Origin: CAYWGR01 sp964458015 | GTDB lineage: Bacteria > Planctomycetota > Planctomycetia > Pirellulales > Thermoguttaceae | Assembly: GCA_964458015.1 (NCBI GenBank) | Contig: CAYWGR010000024.1 | Location: 1 to 41,272 of the forward strand | Length of the DNA stretch: 41,272 nucleotides | Direction of reading: 5' to 3' | In this document: positions 33,478 to 41,272 of the stretch, piece after piece | Layout: every line of letters begins with the position of its first letter | How positions within the stretch are numbered: position 1 is the stretch's first letter | The notes under the pieces: generated by a model | Told to the model about the DNA's origin: nothing | Database searches by the model: none | The model's input: the letters and a program-made list of their open reading frames with translations, nothing else | Translations under genes and position numbers: made by a program

Positions 33478-33527
33478 GCGACGCCTTTGGAGCGACAATA
33501 GGGCAACTTGGAATCAATATCGCAAAG

Positions 33528-33550
33528 GCCGGCAGCCGACGGCTTCCGGC
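33528..33550 (-). other. Intergenic hairpin between hydA and hydS
   Basis: On the coding strand the 154-bp spacer forms GCCGGAAGCC-GTC-GGCTGCCGGC, nine pairs out of ten. It has no T tract. It could lower read-through or stabilise the hydCBA message, giving less sensor than enzyme. Confidence 0.4.
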
Positions 33551-33631
33551 ATCCGCGTTTATCCACGATTTCTCTCCGAGAACGGTTGGTTCCCGGCCGC
33601 TGTCTCCATGACACCAATGCTCCGACGGCTG

Positions 33632-35353
33632 TTAAATCAGCACATCCCGAGGTGCATAATGCGTATGGAGCAAGTGGTGGCTCTTTTCTCCCAGGGGTTC
33701 ACCCAAAAATTCGGCATAAAGGCGTTTGACCGCCTCGTTGTGATGCGAAACGCGAACCAGCTCGTGCGCGTCGATGGAATACAGCGCCTTCATGCGCGCC
33801 CGCACCGCGTCGGTGTTGGCGCCGATGGGCTGGCCGCCGCCGGCGATGCAACCGCCGGGGCAAGTCATCACTTCGATAAAATGCAAATCGTTGCGGCCGG
33901 CGCGGATCTGGTCGAGCAAGCGGCTGGCGTTGCCCAATCCGCTGACCACGGCGATGCCCAAGTCCAGCCCGTCGATCGAAACGCGGGCTTCCTTGACGCC
34001 TTCCAGGCCGCGGACGGCTTCGACTTCCAGCTTATCCAGCTCTTTGCCGGTAACGAGGAAGTAGGCCGAGCGAATGGCCGCTTCCATAACGCCGCCTGAA
34101 GCGCCGAACAACTTGCCGGCCGTCGTGCGTTCGCCGAACGGGGTGTCGGCCGTGTCGGTCGCCATGTCGAGCAGATTCAGCCCGCGCATCCGAATGATTT
34201 GTGCCAATTCCCGGGTCGTCAGCACGGCGTCGATGTCGGCCAAGCCGTCGGAACCCATCTCGGGACGCACCGCCTCGAACTTCTTCGCCGTGCAAGGCAT
34301 CACGCTGACGCTGTAGATCCGCGACGGATTGATCCCTTCGCGCTGGGCGAAGTGGCTCTTGATGATCGCGCCCATCATCTGCTGCGGACTCTTGCAGGTC
34401 GATAGATTGCCGATGAAATCAGGATAATACGTTTCGACGAACTTGATCCAGCCGGGCGAACAACTGGTGAGCATCGGCAACTTGCCGCCGGACTTCAGCC
34501 GGTGGACCAATTCCGAGCCTTCTTCCATGATCGTCAAGTCGGCCGAGAAACCGGTGTCGAAAACGCGGTCGAAGCCGAGCCGTCGCATGGCGGCGGTCAT
34601 CGTGCCGGCCACGTCGGCGCCGGGCGGAAGATTGAACTCTTCGCCCAACGTCACCGAAACGGCGGGCGCGTGTTGCACGACAACGACTTTGTCGGGATCG
34701 TTCAGGGCGTTGAGCACTTCCTTGACGTGGCTTTGCTCGGTCAGCGCGCCGGTGGGGCAAACGGTGATGCATTGCCCGCAATTGATGCAGCTCGACACGT
34801 TCAAACCTTCGTCGAAGGCAGTGCCGACTTTCGCGCGGGAGCCGCGGCCGATGAAGTCGATGGCCGCGACGTGCTGGATTTCCTCGCATACGCGAACGCA
34901 CTTGCCGCACAGGATGCACTTGGCCGGATCGCGGACGATCGAGGGGCTCGACGAGTCGAGCGTATGGCGCGTGCGATCGCCGGCGAATCGCCGTTGGCGA
35001 ACGCCCAATTCCTCGGCCAGCGTTTGAAGTTGGCAGTTGCCGTTGCGCGAGCAGTAAAGGCAATCATCGGGATGATTGGCCAGCAAAAGCTCGATGATGG
35101 TTTTCCGTGCTTTGATGGCGCGGGGCGAATGCGTGCGCACCTTCATGCCGTCGGCGGCGGGAAAGGCGCAACTCGGAACCAAACCGCGCTGCCCTTCGAC
35201 TTCGACGACGCACATGCGGCAAGCGCCCGTGGCGGACAAACCCTCCACGTGACACAATGTCGGCACGCGAACGCCCGCCCGGCGAATCGCGGTCAAGAGC
35301 ATCTCGCCTTTCTCGGCGGGGACCGGTCGTCCGTTGACTTCTATCGTAATCAT
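33632..35353 (-). CDS. hydA: [FeFe]-hydrogenase catalytic subunit HydA
   Basis: A 573-residue catalytic subunit of a multimeric, NADH/ferredoxin-linked hydrogenase. In order: plant-type [2Fe-2S] domain (C34, C45, C48, C62), His-ligated [4Fe-4S] site (H94, C98, C101, C107), two [4Fe-4S] sites (C146, C149, C152, C156; C189, C192, C195, C199), then the H-cluster domain. Loop 1 is T296-S-C-S-P-G-W302, loop 2 MPCTAKK (C354), loop 3 EVMTCPGGCIAGGGQP (C498, C502). The enzyme interconverts H+ and H2, and with HydB/HydC may bifurcate electrons between NADH and ferredoxin. Numbering runs one behind C. pasteurianus CpI, so S299 falls where CpI has the ligand C300. It starts 13 bp after hydB. Maturases are not nearby. 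Confidence 0.93.
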   Translation of the reverse strand: MITIEVNGRPVPAEKGEMLLTAIRRAGVRVPTLCHVEGLSATGACRMCVVEVEGQRGLVPSCAFPAADGMKVRTHSPRAIKARKTIIELLLANHPDDCLYCSRNGNCQLQTLAEELGVRQRRFAGDRTRHTLDSSSPSIVRDPAKCILCGKCVRVCEEIQHVAAIDFIGRGSRAKVGTAFDEGLNVSSCINCGQCITVCPTGALTEQSHVKEVLNALNDPDKVVVVQHAPAVSVTLGEEFNLPPGADVAGTMTAAMRRLGFDRVFDTGFSADLTIMEEGSELVHRLKSGGKLPMLTSCSPGWIKFVETYYPDFIGNLSTCKSPQQMMGAIIKSHFAQREGINPSRIYSVSVMPCTAKKFEAVRPEMGSDGLADIDAVLTTRELAQIIRMRGLNLLDMATDTADTPFGERTTAGKLFGASGGVMEAAIRSAYFLVTGKELDKLEVEAVRGLEGVKEARVSIDGLDLGIAVVSGLGNASRLLDQIRAGRNDLHFIEVMTCPGGCIAGGGQPIGANTDAVRARMKALYSIDAHELVRVSHHNEAVKRLYAEFLGEPLGEKSHHLLHTHYAPRDVLI

Positions 35354-35366
35354 GAAATCGGTTCTC

Positions 35367-37310
35367 TCATTTCTTGGTTATGGCGTCGAAGCGACAGGAA
35401 TCCAGGCACGAGCCGCAGCCGATGCACTTATCGATGACGATATGGTGCGGCGACTTGGCGGCGCCCAAAATTGCCCCGGTCGGGCATTTCTTCGCGCACA
35501 AGGTGCAACCCTTGCATTTTTCCGCGTCGATCGAGTAAGTGACCAGTTCCGTGCAAGCGGCGGCGGGACAACGACGATCGTAGATGTGGGCCTCGTATTC
35601 GTCGCGGAACCATCGCAACGTGCTAAGCACGGGGTTGGGAGCGGTCTGCCCCAGGCCGCACAAGCTCGTATCCCGAATCGTTTCGGCTAAACTTTGCATG
35701 TGCAGCACGCTCTTGAATCGTTCCAGGGCCTCGATGCCTCGTTCTCGTTTCCGGCCCCGGCTGATGCGCGTGAGAATTTCCAACATGCGGCGCGTGCCTT
35801 CACGGCACGGGATGCACTTGCCGCAGCTTTCGCGTTGGATGAAATCCATGAAGAACTTGGCCATATCGACCATGCAGGTATCTTCATCCATCACGACCAA
35901 ACCGCCGGAGCCCATCATGGCCCCGACCGTCTTGAGCGACTCGTAGTCGATGTCGATGTCGAGGTGTTGCGTCGGAATGCACCCGCCCGACGGACCGCCG
36001 ATTTGCACGGCCTTATAGGCTTTTCCGTTGGGAATGCCGCCGCCGATGTCGAAAACGATCTTGCGGACGGGGGTGCCCATCGCCACTTCGACCAAACCCG
36101 TGCGGCTGACCTTGCCCGACAGGGCGAACACTTTCGTGCCCTTGCTGGTTTGGGTGCCCAGGGCGTTGAACCACTCGGCGCCGTTATCGACCAACAAAGG
36201 CAGGTTGGCCAGCGTTTCGACGTTATTGATGATCGTCGGCTTGCCGAACGCGCCGCTGATGGCGGGGAACGGCGGCCGAGGACGCGGCATGCCGCGTTTG
36301 CCCTCGACGCTGTGAATCAGGGCTGTTTCTTCGCCGCAAACGAACGCGCCGGCGCCCATCTTGATAATCACATGCAGATGAACGTCGGTGCCCAGGATGT
36401 TGTCGCCGATCAGGCCGGCGGCTTCGGCTTGGGCCAAGGCGGCCTTCAAGCGTTTGATGGCCAGCGGATACTCGGCCCGGATGTAAACATACGCCTTGGT
36501 TGCGCCGATGGCATAGGCGGCCAGCGCCATGCCTTCGACCAAGCGGTGCGGATCGCTTTCGATGACGGCCCGGTCCATGAACGCGCCGGGATCGCCTTCG
36601 TCGGCGTTGCAAATCAAGTATTTCTGATCGCCCTTGGCCGCGCGGGCGAATTTCCATTTCTTGCCGGTGGGGAATCCTCCGCCGCCTCGGCCTCGCAAAC
36701 CGCTGAGCTCGACCATATCGCAAACGGCGTCCGGTGAATATTGCCGTAACGCCTTGACCAGTGCGCGATAACCGCCGCGGGCAATGTACTCGTCGATCTG
36801 CGAGGGATCAATCAGACCGCAGTTGGCCAATACCCAGCGGGTTTGCGGGGCGAAGAAGGGATGTTCGTCGAGATAGGGAACGTCGGGCCAAGCTTTGAGC
36901 TTTACGTTGCGATGCTGGCCCAGGGTAAAATCGTCGGGAATGGAGCCCGAGAGAACCGCATCCAACAATGCGGGAACCCTGGCTCCCGTGATTTGCTTAA
37001 AACTGACGCGGGCGTGATCCGGCAGTTGGATATCGACGATCGGCTCCATCGAGCAGAGCCCGATGCAACCGACCTTGATGACGTCGGCCTTGATTTCGCG
37101 TTTGTCGAGATAATCGTGGATGGCGGCCAGCGTCTCTTGCGCGCCGGCGCCTAGGCCGCATGTGCCCGCGCCCACGTAAATCGTGGGGCGAACGACGCGG
37201 TCGCGCCGCAGTTCGGCCAAGCGTTGTTGATGTTGTTCGGCGGCGTCACGATTGGCCGTTTCTCCGTCAACGATCCAAGAAAGCAGTTCAGGCAGCTTCG
37301 TTGCCGTCAT
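35367..37310 (-). CDS. hydB: Hydrogenase flavin subunit HydB (NuoF-like)
   Basis: A 647-residue electron-input subunit. Residues 40-120 are a thioredoxin-like [2Fe-2S] domain of the HndB type (C51, C82, C86). Residues 150-560 are NuoF-like: FMN/NADH site GLRGRGGGGFPTGKKW (204-219), NADEGDPGAF, SLBB-like part, and the [4Fe-4S] site C496, C499, C502, C551. Residues 595-645 add two [4Fe-4S] sites (C599, C602, C605, C609; C629, C632, C635, C639). It binds NAD(H) and FMN and passes electrons to HydA; in electron-bifurcating enzymes this subunit is where NADH and ferredoxin meet. Its start overlaps the end of hydC by 23 bp with AAAGGCG upstream, so translation is coupled. Confidence 0.93.
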   Translation of the reverse strand: MTATKLPELLSWIVDGETANRDAAEQHQQRLAELRRDRVVRPTIYVGAGTCGLGAGAQETLAAIHDYLDKREIKADVIKVGCIGLCSMEPIVDIQLPDHARVSFKQITGARVPALLDAVLSGSIPDDFTLGQHRNVKLKAWPDVPYLDEHPFFAPQTRWVLANCGLIDPSQIDEYIARGGYRALVKALRQYSPDAVCDMVELSGLRGRGGGGFPTGKKWKFARAAKGDQKYLICNADEGDPGAFMDRAVIESDPHRLVEGMALAAYAIGATKAYVYIRAEYPLAIKRLKAALAQAEAAGLIGDNILGTDVHLHVIIKMGAGAFVCGEETALIHSVEGKRGMPRPRPPFPAISGAFGKPTIINNVETLANLPLLVDNGAEWFNALGTQTSKGTKVFALSGKVSRTGLVEVAMGTPVRKIVFDIGGGIPNGKAYKAVQIGGPSGGCIPTQHLDIDIDYESLKTVGAMMGSGGLVVMDEDTCMVDMAKFFMDFIQRESCGKCIPCREGTRRMLEILTRISRGRKRERGIEALERFKSVLHMQSLAETIRDTSLCGLGQTAPNPVLSTLRWFRDEYEAHIYDRRCPAAACTELVTYSIDAEKCKGCTLCAKKCPTGAILGAAKSPHHIVIDKCIGCGSCLDSCRFDAITKK

Positions 37311-37779
37311 GATCCGTCGCCTTTCTACGGTAAGAATCCAGAATTTTGTCTAGCGACTTGGTCGTCACGCCGGCGTGAAATTCGCCGTTGATACAGATGA
37401 CCGGCGCCAATCCGCACGCTCCGATGCAGGCGACCACTTCGAGGCTGAATTCGCCGTCGCGGGTGGTTTGGCCCGGCTCGATCTTCAATTGCCGCTTCAC
37501 TGCTTCGAGCAATGACAACGAGCCTTTAACATGGCATGCCGTGCCGCGGCACAACTGGATATGGTTTCGTCCCTGCGGTTGGAAGCGAAACTGGTTATAA
37601 AATGTTGCGACGCCGTAGATTTTGCTGGCCGGCAGCCGCAAGTGTTTACCGATCTGAACAACGGCTTCTCGGGAGAGATAGCCTTGTTCTTCCTGAACAT
37701 CCTGGAGGATGGGAATAAGTGCGTCGCGCGAAGCGTTGGGGTAACGTTCGAGCAATGCCCCGAGGTCTGTGGTCACCAT
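37288..37779 (-). CDS. hydC: Hydrogenase small subunit HydC (NuoE-like)
   Basis: A 163-residue thioredoxin-like [2Fe-2S] protein. Ligands are C77 and C82 in CRGTACHVKGS and C118 and C122 in CIGACGLAP, the NuoE arrangement. The N-terminal helical bundle (LIPILQDVQEEQGYLSREAVVQIGKHLRL, KIYGVATFYNQF) is also typical. It is the first gene of the hydCBA operon and forms the electron-transfer arm with HydB. AAGGAAGG lies 5 bases before the ATG at 37779, one of the strongest ribosome sites in the window. A sigma54 promoter lies about 50 bp upstream. Confidence 0.93.
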   Translation of the reverse strand: MVTTDLGALLERYPNASRDALIPILQDVQEEQGYLSREAVVQIGKHLRLPASKIYGVATFYNQFRFQPQGRNHIQLCRGTACHVKGSLSLLEAVKRQLKIEPGQTTRDGEFSLEVVACIGACGLAPVICINGEFHAGVTTKSLDKILDSYRRKATDHDGNEAA

Positions 37780-37829
37780 GTACCTTCCTTTGAAACGTCA
37801 GCCTATGGAATGGGCCCGCCTCCTCAAGC

Positions 37830-37845
37830 TGCAAGAAACATGCCA
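37830..37845 (-). promoter_or_regulatory. Sigma54 (-24/-12) promoter of hydCBA
   Basis: On the minus strand the sequence is TGGCAT-GTTTC-TTGCA, which matches the sigma54 consensus TGGCAC-N5-TTGCA in all but one base, with the invariant GG and GC at the right spacing. Predicted transcription begins near 37819, giving a leader of about 40 bases before hydC. A sigma54 activator gene lies at 40361 in the same locus. Confidence 0.85.
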
Positions 37846-37935
37846 GAGTCGAGGAACTCCGACGCGATCATCGCCGATGCCGAATGATGCGCGTTGCAAA
37901 ACAATAGCTAACTCATTTACAGGAATAGGATTATG

Positions 37936-37961
37936 TTTCTTTCGACCTCGTGGGAAAGAAA
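37936..37961. promoter_or_regulatory. Inverted repeat, candidate enhancer site for the sigma54 activator
   Basis: TTTCTTTC (37936-37943) and GAAAGAAA (37954-37961) form a perfect inverted repeat with a 10-base spacer. Its centre lies about 130 bp upstream of the predicted hydC start, a usual distance for NtrC-type activators. The rest of the 334-bp region 37780-38113 holds no gene. A small palindrome, TACA-G-TGTA, lies near 38030. Confidence 0.45.
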
Positions 37962-38113
37962 GAGAAATATTGTATTCTCGACAGGCCCCCCGTTGCTTCA
38001 GAATCGCCGCGAGTGTATAGTTCAGCAATACAGTGTACGAGGCGCAGCGATCAATTCCGTAGGCGACGCGGGGGATGGCTCCCCTCGTAATGTCTGACAT
38101 TTCAGGTGGCCGC

Positions 38114-40015
38114 ATGACCATTCGTTTCAAACTGACAATGGGCGCCATCGCGGCCATTCTTGCGGCCAATTCGTTGCTTGTTTTGGCCAATGTCCGCTAT
38201 TTCCAGCAAACTTGGCAGGAAGATCTTCAGACGCGCGTTCGCCTGGATCTGAATTCCGCAAGAACGGCTTACAATAATCATGTGGAGCTGGTGGCGCGAT
38301 CACTCGGCACCGCATCGCTCGATCGCTCCCTGGCGGCCGCACTGGCCGAGGGCCGCCGCAAGGATTATGCCACTTGGGCCAATCGCTTCTACAAGGCCAA
38401 GGGGATGGATTTCTTCCTCCTCCTCGATTCCCAGGGCAAAACCCTTTATCGTGCTCAATACTCCAAACAATCCGGCGACGATCTTGCCGGCAATCCGCTG
38501 GTCGCCGAGGCAATCCAGAAAAAGCGATCTTCCTCGGGCAGTATTCTTCTTTCAGCCCGGGAACTTCAAAACGAAGGCCCTGAGTTGGTGGAAAGGGCGC
38601 AATTTTCACTTCCGGACACTTCCTCCACGCAACGGGTTCCGGAAAAAGCTCCCTTAAAGGGGATGTGTCTTGCCGCTGCCGTGCCTCTGCTGGGCGAGCA
38701 GGGACAAATTCTCGGCATTCTTTATGGCGGCAACCTGCTGAATCGCCGCTATGAACTGGTCGATTCGATTAAAAAAGACGTTTTTGCAGCCGGCCTCCGC
38801 GAGGGCAGGGAAATCGGCACCGTCACCATTTTTCTGGGCGATTTACGCATCGCCACGAATGTCGTGGGCGAAGACGGCCGCCGCGCGGTGGGCACGCGAA
38901 TGAGCGAAGCGGTGGCCGCGGCCGTTTTGGGACGCGGCGAAACCTGGGATGCCCCGGCCCAGGTGATCAACGATTGGTATTTCACCGCCTACGAACCAAT
39001 CCGCGATCCCAGACGGCAAATCATTGGCGCACTTTATGTGGGTCTGCTCGAAGCCCCGTTTGCCGATGCCTGGTCAACGGTAATATGGCGTTTTGTGATT
39101 CTAACCGGCGTCGCCACGGCCATCAGTTTGGTCCTTGTTTTTCTGCTGACCTTTTTCATGATGCAGCCGATCGAGCGGATCGTGGCCATGGCCCGAAAGA
39201 TCGCCGCCGGCGACCTGACGGCTCGGGTCGGCATTCGGCCCTCGGGCGAAATGGGGATTTTATGCACCGCCGTCGATGGCATGGCCGATGCCGTGACGGA
39301 GCGCGAAACACAGCTAAAAATGGCCGTTCGCCAACAAGTGAGCCGCGCGGAGAAGTTGGCTTCCATCGGACGTTTGGCGGCAGGCGTGGCCCATGAAATC
39401 AACAATCCCTTGACCGGCGTGCTGACGTTCGCCCATCTGTTGCACGACAAGCCCAACATGGATGACCAAGATCGGGAAGATCTCGATTTGATTATCCATG
39501 AAACCACCCGAGCCGCCGACATCGTGCGCGGGCTATTGGATTTCGCTCGCGAAAGGCCTCCGCTGATGGAGCCTTTGGACATGAACGACGTGGTTCATCG
39601 CACCGTCCGGCTGATCGCCAACCAGCAGAAGTTCGAGCATATTGATATCGACGAGGTCTTGCAGGAAGATTTGCCCGCCGTGCAAGGCGATATGAACCAG
39701 CTCCAACAGGTGCTGCTGAATCTGTCATTGAACGCCTGCGCCGCCATGCCCAAGGGCGGAACGCTTACGATCCGCACGGCCGTTGACGACGATCGGGTCA
39801 TCATCAAGGTTCACGATACGGGTTGCGGCATTAAAGAGGAGCATCTCGACCGCATCTTCGAGCCGTTTTTCACCACGCAAGAGGTCGGCAAGGGAACCGG
39901 CCTCGGCCTGAGCGTAACCTACGGACTTGTGGAGCAGCACGGCGGCAAGTTGGAAGTAGAAAGCAAAGAGGGGGAAGGAAGCACGTTTACCATATATTTC
40001 CCGGCAATTTTGTAG
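38114..40015 (+). CDS. Cache-HAMP membrane sensor histidine kinase
   Basis: A 633-residue membrane kinase. Transmembrane helix 1 is at about 6-26 and helix 2 at about 327-350. Between them is a large extracytoplasmic Cache-like domain (VELVARSLGTASLDRSL, FFLLLDSQGKTLYR, GMCLAAAVPL, WYFTAYEPIRDP, IIGALYVGL). A HAMP domain follows (MQPIERIVAMARKIAAGDLTARV), then HisKA with H427 in GVAHEINNPL and a HATPase domain (NLSLNACAAM, DTGCGI, GKGTGLGLSVTYGLVEQHGG). This is the NtrB/AtoS style of kinase that works with NtrC-type regulators. ATG 38114 is favoured by AGGTGG six bases upstream; ATGs at 38075 and 38090 are alternatives. It is divergent from hydC. Its ligand, perhaps an organic acid, is unknown. 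Confidence 0.88.
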   Translation: MTIRFKLTMGAIAAILAANSLLVLANVRYFQQTWQEDLQTRVRLDLNSARTAYNNHVELVARSLGTASLDRSLAAALAEGRRKDYATWANRFYKAKGMDFFLLLDSQGKTLYRAQYSKQSGDDLAGNPLVAEAIQKKRSSSGSILLSARELQNEGPELVERAQFSLPDTSSTQRVPEKAPLKGMCLAAAVPLLGEQGQILGILYGGNLLNRRYELVDSIKKDVFAAGLREGREIGTVTIFLGDLRIATNVVGEDGRRAVGTRMSEAVAAAVLGRGETWDAPAQVINDWYFTAYEPIRDPRRQIIGALYVGLLEAPFADAWSTVIWRFVILTGVATAISLVLVFLLTFFMMQPIERIVAMARKIAAGDLTARVGIRPSGEMGILCTAVDGMADAVTERETQLKMAVRQQVSRAEKLASIGRLAAGVAHEINNPLTGVLTFAHLLHDKPNMDDQDREDLDLIIHETTRAADIVRGLLDFARERPPLMEPLDMNDVVHRTVRLIANQQKFEHIDIDEVLQEDLPAVQGDMNQLQQVLLNLSLNACAAMPKGGTLTIRTAVDDDRVIIKVHDTGCGIKEEHLDRIFEPFFTTQEVGKGTGLGLSVTYGLVEQHGGKLEVESKEGEGSTFTIYFPAIL

Positions 40016-40090
40016 AACGATTGCGAGTTCGAAGGCAAATGTCGTAAAAAAGGCCAATAGCATAAAAAGGTGAATGTCCTAGAAAAATAG

Positions 40091-40316
40091 CCGGGAGCTA
40101 ACAGCTCCCGGAGGAGAACTGCAAAGTCGCCAAAAACAAAGTCATTCTGAGCATAGCGAAGAATCTCCGTGAGCCTATACAAGTCCAATAGGCCAACGAG
40201 ATCCTTCGCTTCGCTCAGGATGACGGTTCCTCCGTGGCCAAGGACTTTGCCGTTCTCCCGACAGCTCCCGGAGGACAACTGCAAATTTTCACAATTTTCG
40301 GGAGCTTTTTGCTCCC
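40091..40316. repeat. Repeat block between kinase and activator genes
   Basis: The 345-bp region 40016-40360 contains no gene but is packed with repeats. There is a hairpin CCGGGAGCT-AAC-AGCTCCCGG (40091-40111). A 26-bp direct repeat, ACAGCTCCCGGAGGA(G/C)AACT..., lies at 40101-40126 and 40261-40286. A 27-bp inverted repeat with 23 matches lies at 40141-40167 and 40198-40224 (TCATTCTGAGC...GCTCAGGATGA type). A hairpin GGGAGC-TTTTT-GCTCCC is at 40300-40316. These look like dispersed mobile palindromic elements. The block separates two genes that are normally adjacent. Confidence 0.8.
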
Positions 40317-40360
40317 AACCATTACGACATTACTTTCCAGAAAAGATAGTGCAACGCATC

Positions 40361-41272
40361 ATGAGCATCGACCCCACCGACGAAAAAAACGATAAACTGA
40401 CCTTGCGGATCCTCGTCATCGACGACGAGTTGGTGATCGGCAAAAGCTGCCAAAGGATCTTGGGCACCGAAGGGTACGAGGTCGAGTATTATCAGGATTC
40501 GCAAGCGGGATTGCAGGCGGCGCTATCGGGCGATTGGGACGTCGTTTTTGTCGATCTGATGATGCCGGTGATTGGAGGAATCGAAATTCTCCAACATCTC
40601 CGAGCCGGGGGCGTTCCCTCGGAAGTCATTATTATTACGGGCCATGCGACCGTGGAATCGGCCGTGGAAGCCATCAAGCTCGGCGCCCACGATTATATCA
40701 GCAAGCCGTTTTCGCCCGCGCAATTGAAGCTGGCCGTGCAAAAGGCATGGGAACATTCCAGCTTGATCCGCGAGAACGTGGCCCTGCGGCAGGAGCTGGA
40801 GATCAACCAAGGATTCGAGGGCATCGTGGGCGAAAGCCGCCCGATGGAGCGGGTTTTTGCTCTCGCGCGGCGCGTCGCCCCCACCGATGGCACCGTTCTT
40901 TTGATTGGTGAAAGCGGTACGGGCAAGGAAATGTTCGTCCGAGCCATCCATCGACTCAGCCGACGCAAGGACCACCCTCTGTTGGCCTGCGATTGCAGCG
41001 CATTGGCCCCCACATTGCTGGAAAGCGAATTGTTCGGCCACGTGAAAGGTTCGTTCAGCGGGGCCATCGCCACGAAGCACGGTCTGTTCGAGGCCGCCGA
41101 CAAAGGCACCCTGTTTCTCGACGAAATCGGCAACCTCAGCATGGAAACCCAGGGCAAGTTGTTGCGAGCCCTGGAAACTCGGCATGTCAAAAAGGTGGGC
41201 GATACGACGGAACGCGAAGTCGATATCCGGTTGATCTCGGCCACCAACCGCGACCTGTCGGAAATGGTGCGC
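40361..41272 (+). CDS. NtrC-type sigma54-dependent response regulator (partial)
   Basis: The reading frame is open from ATG 40361 to the window end (304 codons), so the C-terminus is cut off. Residues 15-135 are a receiver domain (DDE at 21-23, phosphoacceptor D65 in VFVDLMMP, IITGHA, SKPF). The AAA+ domain begins near 160: Walker A GESGTGKE at 183-190, the sigma54-contacting loop GSFSGA at 230-235 (a variant of GAFTGA) and Walker B GTLFLDEIG. The DNA-binding Fis-type domain must lie beyond the window. It follows the Cache-HAMP kinase gene and is the probable partner of that kinase. It is the natural activator of the sigma54 promoter of hydCBA. No strong ribosome site is seen before the ATG. 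Confidence 0.9.
   Translation, partial: MSIDPTDEKNDKLTLRILVIDDELVIGKSCQRILGTEGYEVEYYQDSQAGLQAALSGDWDVVFVDLMMPVIGGIEILQHLRAGGVPSEVIIITGHATVESAVEAIKLGAHDYISKPFSPAQLKLAVQKAWEHSSLIRENVALRQELEINQGFEGIVGESRPMERVFALARRVAPTDGTVLLIGESGTGKEMFVRAIHRLSRRKDHPLLACDCSALAPTLLESELFGHVKGSFSGAIATKHGLFEAADKGTLFLDEIGNLSMETQGKLLRALETRHVKKVGDTTEREVDIRLISATNRDLSEMVR

Noticed and set aside
32182..33501. 439-codon open frame on the plus strand
   Set aside because: It is antisense to the H-cluster sensor kinase, which carries all expected motifs.

Overview
The window looks like a scaffold from a planctomycete, probably of the Pirellulales/Lacipirellulaceae kind and possibly a metagenome-assembled genome because it contains a 10-N gap at 21115-21124. 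The evidence is a combination of features: PEP-CTERM proteins, a DUF1559 prepilin-like protein with an H-x9-DG tail, ECF sigma factors paired with FecR-type membrane proteins, hydrazine-synthase-alpha-like multiheme proteins, a caspase-PDZ protein and many intergenic palindromic repeats. No tRNA, rRNA, CRISPR array or transposase gene was recognised.

Region 1 (1-8.7 kb) holds two similar signalling cassettes in mirror orientation. Leftward: ECF sigma, then FecR-type membrane protein with an NPCBM-like C-terminus, then PEP-CTERM protein. Rightward: ECF sigma, then FecR-type membrane protein with a LamG-like C-terminus, then PEP-CTERM protein, then a DUF1559 prepilin. Both FecR genes carry an in-frame low-complexity insert at the same place, made of repeat DNA. 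A 120-bp direct repeat lies in the shared divergent region and again upstream of the prepilin gene.

Region 2 (8.7-22.3 kb) is a leftward gene train. From its start it encodes an HZS-alpha-like di-heme protein, a Tat-exported D-lyxose-isomerase-like cupin, an SDR dehydrogenase, a DeoC aldolase, an FGGY sugar kinase, a second HZS-alpha-like protein with three heme motifs, a beta-propeller/di-heme peroxidase-like cytochrome and a chorismatase-like RidA-superfamily enzyme. A XylR-type AraC regulator is divergent from it, across the N gap. The layout suggests rare-sugar catabolism coupled to extracytoplasmic cytochromes; the substrate is unknown.

Region 3 (22.4-29.7 kb) is mixed: a secreted caspase-like/PDZ protein, a small bitopic or two-TM protein, a large secreted protein with a small LTEEQ-motif partner, a TPR protein, a D-2-hydroxyacid dehydrogenase and a further ECF sigma factor.

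Region 4 (29.7-41.3 kb) is a [FeFe]-hydrogenase regulon and the most striking part. The leftward operon hydC-hydB-hydA encodes a trimeric NAD(H)/ferredoxin-type (HydABC) hydrogenase. It is followed by a sensor histidine kinase whose input domain is itself a hydrogenase H-cluster domain, a single-domain response regulator, and a receiver-histidine kinase protein. Divergent to hydC is a Cache-HAMP histidine kinase and an NtrC-type sigma54 activator that runs off the window end. Upstream of hydC there is a near-perfect -24/-12 sigma54 promoter and, about 130 bp further upstream, a 26-bp inverted repeat that is a candidate enhancer site. The sequence therefore supports a model in which the NtrC-type pair switches on hydrogenase synthesis while the H-cluster kinase monitors hydrogen or redox state. 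Hydrogenase maturases (HydE/F/G) are not in the window.
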